From Epiperipatus broadwayi (taxonomy: Eukaryota; Onychophora; Udeonychophora; Euonychophora; Peripatidae), in contig JAQFVV010006628.1 of the NCBI GenBank assembly GCA_028023455.1, forward strand, positions 310,001-374,000: 64,000 nucleotides of DNA. The letters are read 5' to 3'. The position numbers and the translations under genes were made by a program. Under the pieces are notes generated by a model. The model made no database searches and was not told the DNA's origin. It saw only the letters and a program-made list of their open reading frames with translations. Shown piece by piece: positions 49,501 through 62,702 of the stretch. Within the stretch, counting starts at the first letter, position 1. Each line of letters begins with the position of its first letter.

Positions 49501-50399
49501 ACCAAATATGTTAATATCATTTTTATAATTATTACTAACTTATAATAAATTCAATCTTGTTCCATTTCTCTCCTCTTCTTTAATATTGCTGGAAATTGCT
49601 TTATATAAATGCACATTTCATTTGCTCTTTTTTTTCAACTTTCAAAGAGTGAGAAAAAAAAAATTAAAGCGTTCACTCTCTTTTAAAAAAAAAAAATCCG
49701 AGCTTACATTTCTGCTGAAGAATAATAACAAGGAAGGACCGACTGAGTTGAGTCTCAAAATAATAATCATAATTTGAGTGACTCTCACTCTAAAAAAATT
49801 TATGACTAACTGATCATCTCTCTCTAAAAAATTTATGACTGACTCTTCATCTCTCTAAAGAAATTTAAGACTGACTGATTAAAAAAATTGTTTTAATCAT
49901 TTTTATCGCGAATTTCAACCAAAGAAAAAAAAACATCTGGAAATCTTTATCTTAAAAAAAAAATCAAAGCTTCACAAGTTTGACGTCGACTTAAAATTGA
50001 TCGCTATCGTTATCTACATCAAAGCACCTCTTTTGTAAAAATAATCTTAAGATACAGATAACAACAAAGCTGGCCATCTATAGCCATCAGAAATAGGTGT
50101 AAAAGCGTATTTGTGTTTGTACAGATGTATTCATTGTGTCACACGTGTAAATTTTTTTTTATCTCTTTATCTAACAATCTTAATTGCTTTATTTCACACT
50201 TTTCTGATTTACTCTATTTTAACAAAATGAAAGTTAAATAAATTTAACACATATTATTTAATAATAAAAAAAATATTATATAATAAATCACAAAAAGAAC
50301 TGCTTATTCATAATAATAAATCTATACATATAAATCTCTGTATGTATAAAAGAATAAAAAAAATTTTTTTTAAATAATTGAATACTATATATATATCTA
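46549..50399 (-). repeat. 5' LTR of element 1 (to the gap)
   Basis: Direct repeat of 40017-43852. It breaks off at TATCTA at the Ns, so only the final CA (in plus orientation) and the target duplication are missing. The 61-codon frame (47173-47358) and the minisatellite (47398-47509) recur. Confidence 0.9.
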
Positions 50400-50899
50400 N
50401 NNNNNNNNNNNNNNNNNNNNNNNNNNNNNNNNNNNNNNNNNNNNNNNNNNNNNNNNNNNNNNNNNNNNNNNNNNNNNNNNNNNNNNNNNNNNNNNNNNNN
50501 NNNNNNNNNNNNNNNNNNNNNNNNNNNNNNNNNNNNNNNNNNNNNNNNNNNNNNNNNNNNNNNNNNNNNNNNNNNNNNNNNNNNNNNNNNNNNNNNNNNN
50601 NNNNNNNNNNNNNNNNNNNNNNNNNNNNNNNNNNNNNNNNNNNNNNNNNNNNNNNNNNNNNNNNNNNNNNNNNNNNNNNNNNNNNNNNNNNNNNNNNNNN
50701 NNNNNNNNNNNNNNNNNNNNNNNNNNNNNNNNNNNNNNNNNNNNNNNNNNNNNNNNNNNNNNNNNNNNNNNNNNNNNNNNNNNNNNNNNNNNNNNNNNNN
50801 NNNNNNNNNNNNNNNNNNNNNNNNNNNNNNNNNNNNNNNNNNNNNNNNNNNNNNNNNNNNNNNNNNNNNNNNNNNNNNNNNNNNNNNNNNNNNNNNNNN
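50400..50899. other. Assembly gap, 500 Ns
   Basis: Exactly 500 Ns, a standard placeholder for unknown length. It sits between the ends of the two LTR elements. A translated frame over it has no meaning. Confidence 0.98.
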
Positions 50900-50903
50900 A
50901 TAT

Positions 50904-53900
50904 TCTAACCCAGTTATTATTAGTTTAGTTTATTAGTTTAGTAGTTTATTTGCACTTGTGACACTAATTTTTCAGGTTGTTGTTAAGGCAACCAAAATAA
51001 AGCAACATATCCATTAATTTTCCAATATGATCTAAAATACTTTTCATATAATACAATTGTACATTCAATTCTCTTAAGCCATGCCACGATTGTAATAACA
51101 ACAATAATTGATCACTTATTAATTTAAAGAATAATTATAATAATATTAATCTCAGGGTTCTTTGTTTCATGTAAGGAAATGCTCGGCAGTATTGTGTTGT
51201 CGCATATGACTGGCATTCTGGTCGGCTATAGGAAACATTTATTTTACTTAAATTCAATGTGTCTTCATCTCTCATATCCACTGCTATATTATTTAAAGAG
51301 ATGATAATTCTATTCAATAATGACGTATAATTTTGAATAACACAGCCTTTTTTTTTTTTTTCAGAATCTCAGTCAGAATAATAAAAAGACAAGGGTGCTT
51401 TTTGTGTCCTTCCATCATCCATGACAACACAATAATATAACTAAGATTTATTACTTAGACAATTTAACTAAATGGGAATGGAATAATGTGCAACCAAAGT
51501 TAATGGTTTGGGAATAAATTCATTTTTTTTTTTTTTTACACAAAGGTGAATGTTTAGTCTTAAGTTTTCAACTCCATAAATAATTATCATTAAACTAAAA
51601 TATAATGACATATTCCGATCTGCTTAACTTTATTTATCTGGTATATTAAGTTTTTAAGAATTTGGAATGATTTCGGACTCAAGAAAAGGTTTTGCAAATA
51701 TTGTGCAAACACTTATATTTAGCATATAAAAACAAAAAAAATGAATCTACAACAAATTTTAACAAGACTATAATTTATTATTATCACAAAAAAAAAATAT
51801 ATGAACATTTATTCAATAATCCCATAGTAATACAAAAATATAAAATATAACTGACATTAATCTGTATACTCTTTTGGTTATGGACTAGAGGTTACTACTT
51901 CTCCTGTATGCAATCATATGGATTGATTAACTAAAAGTACATTTCATTACCAATACATTGTTTATTAAATTTTGGTAACCTTGTAGAAGCTTTTATTCAA
52001 AATTATTGACTAACTATTTTTTTTTTTTTTAAATGATTAATCCCATCATATGCAATACGCAAAATATTAAATTTATTTCTAATACATTTACTTTATTTAT
52101 GGTCTTTAATGGGATAACCTATTCTAATTATAGGCCAGTTATCAGAAGTTACACTTACCATCTTACATTTAACTTAATGCTAACTTAAGTTATGATACAA
52201 ATTTTATTCATACGTATAATTTTAAATATGAGTATTATTTAATTACTAACCAGAATTAAATATTGCATTTGAATATTCCTTCAGTAAATAAGCGTTTTAA
52301 ATTACGCAATTTTAATTACTTTCTCCATTGATTTACTTGTCAAATACTAGCAATATTTAGCAGCACAATACAGATATTGATCCTAGTTACTAACGCACTA
52401 TTTATACTAAAGTGGATCTTGAGGAACTAACACCTCCAATATAACCTTTATCTTGCCCGAACTTTCAAAATTAAGCACAATAATCAACACCTTCCATGGT
52501 GGAGCTATCTTTATTTTCACATGAGGAATATGGAATAACCACGAAGGTCTGTAAAGTAATCTACTACATTAAAATATTTTGGTGGTTTCTTGCCTCTTAC
52601 TTGGGCATACAACGAACACACACCAAATACAATCCTCTCCTGGGATTTAAACGAATGAAGCATACTAAATGCTAGATAAATTCTTGATCGTCCTATCTAT
52701 GAGAATCGATCACTTGGGCTATAAACATACCCGAACATTATATTTAAAATCTTCCTCTCATGGAAAACAAAGCTTTTGGGGAGATCATTTTTCATCCCAC
52801 AAAATAAATACATTATAATTATTACCTATGCGAATATTAAGCATATACCAATGCTATATCTGGGCAGGATAAGTAAATACACTGATTATAATAAACTTAT
52901 GTTACCGTGTATACTTTGATCAACATCTGAAATCAATGGACATCATAGAATAAAAGTATAATAATTTTAATTTTAATAAAGGAACATTCAAAAATAGTTG
53001 GTAGCATACTATCTTAAACTAAATAAAGTGGATGTGTTATTTAAGAATAATTAGGAATAAATTCCTCAATTAATACAGTATAAATTCGTTTCAAAACTTT
53101 AACAAGAAATATTTTGTTATAGCATTTTTTTTTTTTTTAGTTACTTCTGATAATTTTCAATATTTATTTTACCCCTTAAATATCTAAATATTTTTCTTTT
53201 ACGTATCTAACATACAAAATTTCTACCTACAATTGTATGTAATAATTAAAACATATTTTATAGATTTTTTTTTCTTTCGTGTTAAATATCAACTTAACCT
53301 ATAATAATTATATTAAAACATACCTTTGTCATTACAAGGCTATTAAATATCACTTGACCATACAGACTTTAACCTATGTGATATAACAAAAAAAATACAT
53401 ATCATTTATAACTTAGTTTTAAACAATCATTAATTAACAAGTGCATACTCTCTCATTAGAAAATGTTTTTCTGTTGAGCAATTGGTCCAGGTGAAGAGCT
53501 TTATCCAGTCGTATTTCACGAAGCAAGTTTAAAAACAATAAACGCATGGTATTATTTCCTTTAAATAAAAGTTTTCTCTTATTTTGTGCGTTTAATAAAT
53601 TAGGTAAAGAAACATATAGCAGAATTGAAGATTAATTCTTACTTGAATTAAACTACTACAATTTTGGGATCCAAGAAAATAAAATAGACTTCTAACATAG
53701 ACGAATATTTGACTATAGACGATAAACATACACAATATTTTTTTTTATTGACGATACGTATACTTATTAGCTAGCTTACTTATGGACGAAAATGCGCAAT
53801 TTTCCGAGAGATTATTATGATAATAACTGCAGTCAATTTACGTGTACAGGAAGTTTTAATAATTCCAACTGATGTATAATATAATATATCATTTATTTTT

Positions 53901-54792
53901 ATCATTAAGTCACTAAGATATTTGGTTTTGTTCATACTTTAGGAATTATAAATTTTTTTTTAACGGTAACTTCTCCGTAAGAATGCCCCTATATAACTTT
54001 TCCTATATTTACTCTGAGAAAGTTTATATTTTTTTTATATTTTTTTTAAAAAATATACAGGTGCATAATTTAATCTTATTTATCATTATTATTATTTCCA
54101 GACAATTCTTGGTGAATAAAACATATTTTAACGTATGTAACTACATTACTTGTAAAGGCAGACAATATTGAGAAAGAGCGCGAAAATGTTTCTAGTTGAT
54201 TTTCCTTGGTTTCAAAATATTTCTTTCAATTATTTTTTTTTTTCTTTCTATACCAAGAAAATATCAATAAATGACATAAAGTTAATAAATAATTAATCTT
54301 TTCTTGGAAATCGCTTCTTTTCCTTAATTTAGATATAATATAATTTTTCGTGACTCTTTTAGTTACATCTGTCATTTTTGAACTTTAGCGTGAGACAATA
54401 AATTTTTAAGTATAAAAGGTCTTTAAATAGGTAGATGGCAAAGAAAATCAGGATATCTTATCAAAAAAATTTAGCCACACATTATATTATTAAAATTTTA
54501 CTTTGATTACATTTATTTCTGCAAAATAAAATGAAAAAATTGAGTTACCAAATTTCAGCACTGTTCCTTCCTTGAAAACTAAAAGCAGACTATATTTTTT
54601 TTTTTTTACTTTAGCGACCTCTTCCAGAAAAATAATCATTTGATTATAACATAAACAAAAGAAAGGAAAAACCTATTACAATCATATAGTTTTCAGTATT
54701 ATTTACCTGGATTACAAAGTAATTTGACAATATAAAAAAATAATAATAAATACATTAAATTAACAATCAGTGATGTATAATTCTTTAAACAT

Positions 54793-54829
<37 letters not shown>

Positions 54830-55166
54830 AAGAAATTACCAGAAGTTATTGTGCTTTATGATAAGACACTCATCCACTCTCCCCTCTACCCATCCAAAAT
54901 CAATTACTGTTTAGCTTTTATACCATATTAATTTGCTCTAATTATTAATATCTCAATTAAATTATTCATGTTCTCTCTTTAAAAATGACATTGAGTTATT
55001 AAATCTATTAGTTATTCACCCAAAACATGCCAAAGTGAGTGAATAGCATACTTTATTAATCAATTATTACTATTGTTATTTTATCTTTTTATTTCTTTAA
55101 AGAATAGCATTGTTTTCCTGCAGAAATAATGCCAAGTAAACCAAGTGTCAATAACACTAGGTTACA
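50904..55166 (-). repeat. 3' LTR of element 2 (4263 bp)
   Basis: In element orientation TGTAACCTAG (55166) to GGGTTAGA (50904). It has no credible ORF and many poly-T runs. The end is GA, not CA. Confidence 0.9.
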
Positions 55167-55180
55167 ATTCTCCCACCGTT
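55167..55180 (-). promoter_or_regulatory. Polypurine tract of element 2
   Basis: On the minus strand AACGGTGGGAGAAT precedes the TG of the 3' LTR directly. It is less pure than the tract of element 1. Confidence 0.6.
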
Positions 55181-55287
55181 ATAATAAATAAAAAATAAAA
55201 TAATATATGCATTTTTAACACTTCTTATGGTATTACTAAGTTTATATCCTACTTCTTTCTTATGTCAATAAATACAGTTTAAAGGAT

Positions 55288-55600
55288 TTAATTTTGCTTG
55301 GGATATGGTAGTAAGCTTCGGGCATTATAGGTACCTCTTGTTCCATCAGGGGTTGAGACCAAAAAGGCATTCTCACCCACTTGTTTCACAATTTCATAGG
55401 GGCCTTCATAAAGATACATGAATTTTCTAAACATATGTTTCCGGAGATTACTCACATGGGGAGTTCTAATTAAAACAAAATCATGGACTTTAAAAGGATG
55501 TGGACTGGTTTTGGAATAACGAGTGCGTTTATCACCCATCTTTTTAAGGTTAATTCTGGCCAGTGCTTGGTCATGTTCTACATTATGCTGTTCCCCATAT
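55288..55600 (-). pseudogene. Integrase C-terminal remnant (GPY/F-like module)
   Basis: The frame starting before the methionine at 55539 reads QALARINLKKMGDKRTRYSK, then FKVHDFVLIRTP, then FMYLYEGPYEIVKQVGENAF and TYNARSLLPYP. This is the typical end of a Ty3-type integrase: a basic linker, a short beta-rich module with the GPY-type motif and a terminal arginine-leucine-proline segment. The catalytic DDE core and zinc finger are absent. Upstream, a stop lies in the same frame at about 55586, and the Gag ORF ends at 55649, so about 50-60 bp separate the two. It probably marks the 3' edge of a pol deletion. Confidence 0.7.
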
Positions 55601-55648
55601 GTTTAAAAATAGGGCCCCGAAGTGAGGAACGTTCCTGCGAGGTCCTTT

Positions 55649-57827
55649 TTAATTTAATGCCCCGCTACTTTTACTACCTTTTATATTTTTCTTTGGTATT
55701 GTTGGGATACCACTAGTAGAAGGCTGATTCTCATTCAGAATTCTACTCTTAACTGTTGGCCTACTGAGGTGGCTATTCTGTCTACCATAGGGATTCGTCC
55801 TATAATATCCTTTTTCTCTAACTAACTTCCTCCTTCCCATATGTGACCTATCTGCGAAATTGATATTACTCACCATCGGATGGGTGTCTCTATTTACCCT
55901 AATTCTATTATCAATATTCCTATCGCTGGTCTCTAACGAATCTAAAATTTCTACTACCTCTTCTATGGTATGTCTGTCAGCAGCAATCAAGATCTGCTCT
56001 ATATGCCTCGGCAGATTATGGCGAATTATTCGCACAATTTGTGTCTCAGATAAAGGATAAGCTGTCAAGGTTTTCAATTTGACGGCCTGACTCCTGAAAA
56101 ACTGAGTATAACTACCCTTATTTACATGATATCTTTCCTGAGATATCTGATATCTCAGGTTATCTTGGCGGTCTTCCCCCCAAAAACTGGCTAACATAAG
56201 ATATTTGAAGTCTCCATATGTTTCTGGTTTAATAAATAATGATTGCCACCAGTCTTTAGATGCTGCACACAAATGGTTAGCGGCAATAGCAATCTTTTCT
56301 ATCTCAGATAAATGACATAAGGTGAATAACTCCTCCAGATTCTGGAGATACTCGTGTGGATTCTCCAGATATTCACCTCTAAAAAATTTTATTTTTAAGA
56401 ATTTTAAGGCCATGGAGCTATTACTTTCTGGCTCTAGCATGACTTTACTTCTAGCCTCATTTAATGGATCGTATATTGATTCTACTGGATTAATTACCGT
56501 ATGTAACTCAGATATTACTTGGTTATTATGACCATTATTTGTTTCCTTTACTTGAGTTTCAGATAAACCTTTACTTTGAACAACTTTTTTACTTTTTGTA
56601 AAATTATCCCTATTATAGTCTATAGCTTGCATTCGACTCTCTAATTCTAACTTATAGTTCTGCCATTCACAGTCTATTCTCTTTGAACTATCTTTTAGGC
56701 CTACATTTAAGTGTTTAATCTGTTGTTCCAATTGGTTAATAGTTTCATCTTTATCTATCCCGAATTTATCTTCTAACCTTTGATAGACTTTACTCTCACA
56801 CTGAGTCATTAATTCCCCTATTTCATCTTGGAGATTATTATGTAATAGCTGTGCATTACTCTTTATTATATCATTAAAATTTTCTACTCTTCCCATAACT
56901 TGACTTAGCTCACTTTCTAGATTTTGATTAATCTCACATTGGGTCAACTCTTGAGTTTCTAGTTTAGCTATTAATCTGGTAATCTGGCTCTGACATCCTT
57001 TCACTACATTGTCAGGTGCTAGAGTTATATTTTTAACTTCCTCTTTCAAATTACTAACTTCACTTCTAGCACTGTCTAATTCTCCCTTAATAGATTCAAC
57101 TCTATCCTGAACTTCTCTTTGAAATACTACTGTTTCCTTTTGATAATTTCTTATTTCCTGTACTTCATTGTTTAATACAATATATTGACTTTTAAAGTCC
57201 TGCTGGATAGCCTCAATCATATTTTCTGCCCTTTCAGAATTTGTTTCGATCTCTTTCCTTATTCTTATTTCCAGCTTTTCAGAGGCCAATTTTGATTCTT
57301 CTACATGATTTCTCAAATCTTCCCTTAAGTCCTTTATCTCCTGTACTTGATTTTGAGATGTCTCTTTGATCTCCTGCATTTGATTCTCTAATTTAATATT
57401 TAAATTTTGTATCTGACTTTTTAATTCACTATTTGATGTCTAATTTACTATTTGAGTTTTGGATCTGACTTTTTAATTCACTATTTGATTGTTCTAATTT
57501 ACTATTTGAGTTTTGGATCTGACTTTTTAATTCACTATTGTTGATGTTTAATTCACTATTTGAGTTTTGTATCTGACTTTTCAATTCACTATTTGATTTT
57601 TCTAATTTTTTCAAGAATTCCTCCAATGTATTTCTCATTAATTGATCTGGCTCATTTTCATGTTTTCCCTTTATTATTGTGGCTTCTTCTGGGTTAGCTA
57701 TATCCAAATCTTCCCCTTCCTCTTTTAATTCTACACTAAAATATGGAGTCTGTGTATCAGGGGATTGTAACTCTTGGGATCCTCCCAAATCCTCAGAAAT
57801 ACTATGATTATCTTTGTTTTCACTCAT
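55649..57827 (-). pseudogene. Gag polyprotein of element 2 (one frameshift)
   Basis: Two abutting frames, 57827-57429 and 57379-55649, form one Gag gene of about 725 codons broken by a short deletion near 57435, inside an 18-residue repeat (NSELKSQIQNSNS units). Part 1 begins with acidic residues and the repeats. Part 2 (576 residues) has a long coiled coil (about 1-270) and a retrotransposon capsid domain (about 324-485: FFRGEYLENPHEYLQNLEEL, DWWQSL, then NLRYQIS and LPRHIEQIL), and a basic tail (about 510-575). I see no CCHC zinc knuckle. Capsid domains of this type assemble the particle that carries element RNA. Only the frameshift prevents full-length product; ribosomal slippage cannot be excluded but the 2-base loss in a repeat looks like a mutation. 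Confidence 0.75.
57408..57610 (-). repeat. 54-bp tandem repeat in Gag (18 residues per unit)
   Basis: About three to four units encode NSELKSQIQNSNSKLEQS-like segments. The heptad-like spacing suggests a coiled coil of variable length. The frameshift at about 57435 lies in one unit. Confidence 0.75.
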
Positions 57828-58382
57828 ATTAAAATTCTAACTCTTTTAGTATTTAACAGTACTGAAATATTAGCAATGAACTATTAATAAATTTATCGAT
57901 AAGAAATTATTGACAAGACATCCTGCCTCCATGCCTCTCCTACCAAAAACAATCTACACCAAAAACTATGCTCTGACATTTAATATCCCTAAAGCTCCAA
58001 CATTAACTACTAAATATTTTTTTTTTTTTTTCACATGCTTCTTGGTCCATATAAATATCATTAGATATTATGTAATATAGCATAAGTGCCAATCACAAGA
58101 CCAGACAAACAGATCATCATAAATGATAAAATCATTACAGTGTTTTATGGAATTGCCTACAGACCACAACATCATAAACTGACAACTTAATTATTTATTT
58201 TTCAGTGGCAAAAGATTAGATCATATAATAGATATTCACATAATATCTTATGGCTAAAACAATTCATTATTGGCAAATATTTTTAATCAATGAATAACTA
58301 ATCCATTCAAGTGCAAACAATATTAATATTGACTTCAAGAAAAGTTTACTAAATTCCTCGTGGCCAGCTATAGCCATCGAAG
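57828..58382 (-). other. 5' leader of element 2
   Basis: Untranslated ~550 bp between the primer site and the Gag start. It lacks the ~30-bp repeats seen in element 1. Confidence 0.5.
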
Positions 58383-58403
58383 GCCCCTGTAGTTGGGCGG
58401 CCA
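58383..58403 (-). promoter_or_regulatory. Primer-binding site of element 2, tRNA-Lys-like variant
   Basis: On the minus strand the sequence starts TGGCCGCCCAAC and ends GGGGC. It lies two bases after the 5' LTR end, exactly as in element 1. Compared with the tRNA-Lys(1,2) site it has one extra C and TACA where GT is expected. It may use a variant tRNA or be a mutated site. Confidence 0.55.
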
Positions 58404-58405
58404 TT

Positions 58406-61400
58406 TCTAACCCAGTAATTTATTATTAGTTTATTTTATTTATTTCCAATATTTTTATTAGTTTAGTTTATTTGCACCCATGACACTAATTTTTCAGGTT
58501 GTTGTTAAGGCAACCAAAATAAAGCAACATATCCATTAATTTTCCAATATGATCTAAAATACTTTTCATATAATACAATTGTACATTCAATTCTCTTAAG
58601 CCATGCCACGATTGTAATAACAACAATAATTGATCACTTATTAATTTAAAGAATAATTATAATAATATTAATCTCAGGGTTCTTTGTTTCATGTAAGGAA
58701 ATGCTCGGCAGTATTGTGTTGTCGCATATGACTGGCATTCTGGTCGGCTATAGGAAACATTTATTTTACTTAAATTCAATGTGTCTTCATCTCTCATATC
58801 CACTGCTATATTATTTAAAGAGATGATAATTCTATTCAATAATGACGTATAATTTTGAATAACACAGCCTTTTTTTTTTTTTTTCAGAATCTCAGTCAGA
58901 ATAATAAAAAGACAAGGGTGCTTTTTGTGTCCTTCCATCATCCATGACAACACAATAATATAACTAAGATTTATTACTTAGACAATTTAACTAAATGGGA
59001 ATGGAATAATGTGCAACCAAAGTTAATGGTTTGGGAATAAATTCATTTTTTTTTTTTTTTACACAAAGGTGAATGTTTAGTCTTAAGTTTTCAACTCCAT
59101 AAATAATTATCATTAAACTAAAATATAATGACATATTCCGATCTGCTTAACTTTATTTATCTGGTATATTAAGTTTTTAAGAATTTGGAATGATTTCGGA
59201 CTCAAGAAAAGGTTTTGCAAATATTGTGCAAACACTTATATTTAGCATATAAAAACAAAAAAAATGAATCTACAACAAATTTTAACAAGACTATAATTTA
59301 TTATTATCACAAAAAAAAATATATGAACATTTATTCAATAATCCCATAGTAATACAAAAATATAAAATATAACTGACATTAATCTGTATACTCTTTTGGT
59401 TATGGACTAGAGGTTACTACTTCTCCTGTATGCAATCATATGGATTGATTAACTAAAAGTACATTTCATTACCAATACATTGTTTATTAAATTTTGGTAA
59501 CCTTGTAGAAGCTTTTATTCAAAATTATTGACTAACTATTTTTTTTTTTTAAATGATTAATCCCATCATATGCAATACGCAAAATATTAAATTTATTTCT
59601 AATACATTTACTTTATTTATGGTCTTTAATGGGATAACCTATTCTAATTATAGGCCAGTTATCAGAAGTTACACTTACCATCTTACATTTAACTTAATGC
59701 TAACTTAAGTTATGATACAAATTTTATTCATACGTATAATTTTAAATATGAGTATTATTTAATTACTAACCAGAATTAAATATTGCATTTGAATATTCCT
59801 TCAGTAAATAAGCGTTTTAAATTACGCAATTTTAATTACTTTCTCCATTGATTTACTTGTCAAATACTAGCAATATTTAGCAGCACAATACAGATATTGA
59901 TCTTAGTTACTAACGCACTATTTATACTAAAGTGGATCTTGAGGAACTAACACCTCCAATATAACCTTTATCTTGCCCGAACTTTCAAAATTAAGCACAA
60001 TAATCAACACCTTCCATGGTGGAGCTATCTTTATTTTCACATGAGGAATATGGAATAACCACGAAGGTCTGTAAAGTAATCTACTACATTAAAATATTTT
60101 GGTGGTTTCTTGCCTCTTACTTGGGCATACAACGAACACACACCAAATACAATCCTCTCCTGGGATTTAAACGAATGAAGCATACTAAATGCTAGATAAA
60201 TTCTTGATCGTCCTATCTATGAGAATCGATCACTTGGGCTATAAACATACCCGAACATTATATTTAAAATCTTCCTCTCATGGAAAACAAAGCTTTTGGG
60301 GAGATCATTTTTCATCCCACAAAATAAATACATTATAATTATTACCTATGCGAATATTAAGCATATACCAATGCTATATCTGGGCAGGATAAGTAAATAC
60401 ACTGATTATAATAAACTTATGTTACCGTGTATACTTTGATCAACATCTGAAATCAATGGACATCATAGAATAAAAGTATAATAATTTTAATTTTAATAAA
60501 GGAACATTCAAAAATAGTTGGTAGCATACTATCTTAAACTAAATAAAGTGGATGTGTTATTTAAGAATAATTAGGAATAAATTCCTCAATTAATACAGTA
60601 TAAATTCGTTTCAAAACTTTAACAAGAAATATTTTGTTATAGCATTTTTTTTTTTTTAGTTACTTCTGATAATTTTCAATATTTATTTTACCCCTTAAAT
60701 ATCTAAATATTTTTCTTTTACGTATCTAACATACAAAATTTCTACCTACAATTGTATGTAATAATTAAAACATATTTTATAGATTTTTTTTTTTTCGTGT
60801 TAAATATCAACTTAACCTATAATAATTATATTAAAACATACCTTTGTCATTACAAGGCTATTAAATATCACTTGACCATACAGACTTTAACCTATGTGAT
60901 ATAACAAAAAAATACATATCATTTATAACTTAGTTTTAAACAATCATTAATTAACAAGTGCATACTCTCTCATTAGAAAATGTTTTTCTGTTGAGCAATT
61001 GGTCCAGGTGAAGAGCTTTATCCAGTCGTATTTCATGAAGCAAGTTTAAAAACAATAAACGCATGGTATTATTTCCTTTAAATAAAAGTTTTCTCTTATT
61101 TTGTGCGTTTAATAAATTAGGTAAAGAAACATATAGCAGAATTGAAGATTAATTCTTACTTGAATTAAACTACTACAATTTTGGGATCCAAGAAAAAAAA
61201 TAGACTTCTAACATAGACGAATATTTGACTATAGACGATAAACATACACAATATTTTTTTTTTTATTGACGATACGTATACTTATTAGCTAGCTTACTTA
61301 TGGACGAAAATGCGCAATTTTCCGAGAGATTATTATGATAATAACTGCAGTCAATTTACGTGTACAGGAAGTTTTAATAATTCCAACTGATGTATAATAT

Positions 61401-62699
61401 AATATATCATTTATTTTTATCATTAAGTCACTAAGATATTTGGTTTTGTTCATACTTTAGGAATTATAAATTTTTTTTTTAACGGTAACTTCTCCGTAAG
61501 AATGCCCCTATATAACTTTTCCTATATTTACTCTGAGAAAGTTTATATTTTTTTTATATTTTTTTTTTTAAAAAAATATACAGGTGCATAATTTAATCTT
61601 ATTTATCATTATTATTATTTCCAGACAATTCTTGGTGAATAAAACATATTTTAACGTATGTAACTACATTACTTGTAAAGGCAGACAATATTGAGAAAGA
61701 GCGCGAAAATGTTTCTAGTTGATTTTCCTTGGTTTCAAAATATTTCTTTCAATTATTTTTTTTTTTTTTCTATACCAAGAAAATATCAATAAATGACATA
61801 AAGTTAATAAATAATTAATCTTTTCTTGGAAATCGCTTCTTTTCCTTAATTTAGATATAATATAATTTTTCGTGACTCTTTTAGTTACATCTGTCATTTT
61901 TGAACTTTAGCGTGAGACAATAAACTTTTAAGTATAAAAGGTCTTTAAATAGGTAGATGGCAAAGAAAATCAGGATATCTTATCAAAAAAATTTTAGCCA
62001 CACATTATATTATTAAAATTTTACTTTGATTACATTTATTTCTGCAAAATAAAATGAAAAAATTGAGTTACCAAATTTCAGCACTGTTCCTTCCTTGAAA
62101 ACTAAAAGCAGACTATATTTTTTTTTTTTTTTTTACTTTAGCGACCTCTTCCAGAAAAATAATCATTTGATTATAACATAAACAAAAGAAAGGAAAAACC
62201 TATTACAATCATATAGTTTTCAGTATTATTTACCTGGATTACAAAGTAATTTGACAATATAAAAAAAAATAATAATAAATACATTAAATTAACAATCAGT
62301 GATGTATAATTCTTTAAACATTATTTTTTTTTTCATTTTTTTTTTTTTTTTTTTTTTTTTACAAAAAGAAATTACCAGAAGTTATTGTGCTTTATGATAA
62401 GACACTCATCCACTCTCCCCTCTACCCATCCAAAATCAATTACTGTTTAGCTTTTATACCATATTAATTTGCTCTAATTATTAATATCTCAATTAAATTA
62501 TTCATGTTCTCTCTTTAAAAATGACATTGAGTTATTAAATCTATTAGTTATTCACCCAAAACATGCCAAAGTGAGTGAATAGCATACTTTATTAATCAAT
62601 TATTACTATTGTTATTTTATCTTTTTATTTCTTTAAAGAATAGCATTGTTTTCCTGCAGAAATAATGCCAAGTAAACCAAGTGTCAATAACACTAGGTT

Positions 62700-62702
<3 letters not shown>
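58406..62702 (-). repeat. 5' LTR of element 2 (4297 bp)
   Basis: Direct repeat of 50904-55166. The length difference comes mainly from about 29 extra bases near 58421-58450 and longer poly-T runs. The TCTAACCC end at 58406 is shared with the other LTR. The frame at 58657-58953 is repeated in part at 51135-51317 and is not a gene. Confidence 0.9.

Larger units (their letters stand above)
40017..50399 (-). mobile_element. LTR retrotransposon 1: giant LTRs, gag-like ORF only
   Basis: Two near-identical direct repeats (40017-43852 and 46549 to the gap) flank a 2696-bp interior. On the minus strand the 5' LTR is the right one. It is followed by an AA spacer and an 18-base primer site matching tRNA-Lys, a repeat-bearing leader, one 378-codon ORF, a polypurine tract, and the 3' LTR. 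There is no protease, reverse transcriptase, RNase H or integrase core. It is thus a non-autonomous element comparable in layout to the plant TR-GAG and LARD classes. The LTRs differ by a few substitutions and homopolymer lengths only, so insertion was recent. The outer end at the gap lacks its last two bases. Confidence 0.85.
50904..62702 (-). mobile_element. LTR retrotransposon 2: giant LTRs, Gag with pol deleted
   Basis: The LTRs 50904-55166 and 58406-62702 flank a 3239-bp interior. On the minus strand the order is 5' LTR, AA spacer, primer site, ~0.55-kb leader, Gag ORF (with one frameshift), a remnant of the integrase C-terminus, polypurine tract, 3' LTR. Protease, reverse transcriptase, RNase H and the integrase core are absent. 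LTRs differ mainly in homopolymer lengths, so the insertion is recent. Flanks are ATAT on the left and (AT)n on the right, consistent with a 4-bp or longer target duplication. It is not the same family as element 1: the LTRs do not align, and the ORFs share only the C-terminal module. Confidence 0.85.

Noticed and set aside
50378-50908. Open frame across the N gap
   Set aside because: All but a few codons are undefined.
51135-51317. 60-codon minus frame repeated at 58657-58953
   Set aside because: Lies in both LTRs of element 2 with length set by a poly-T run; no motif.
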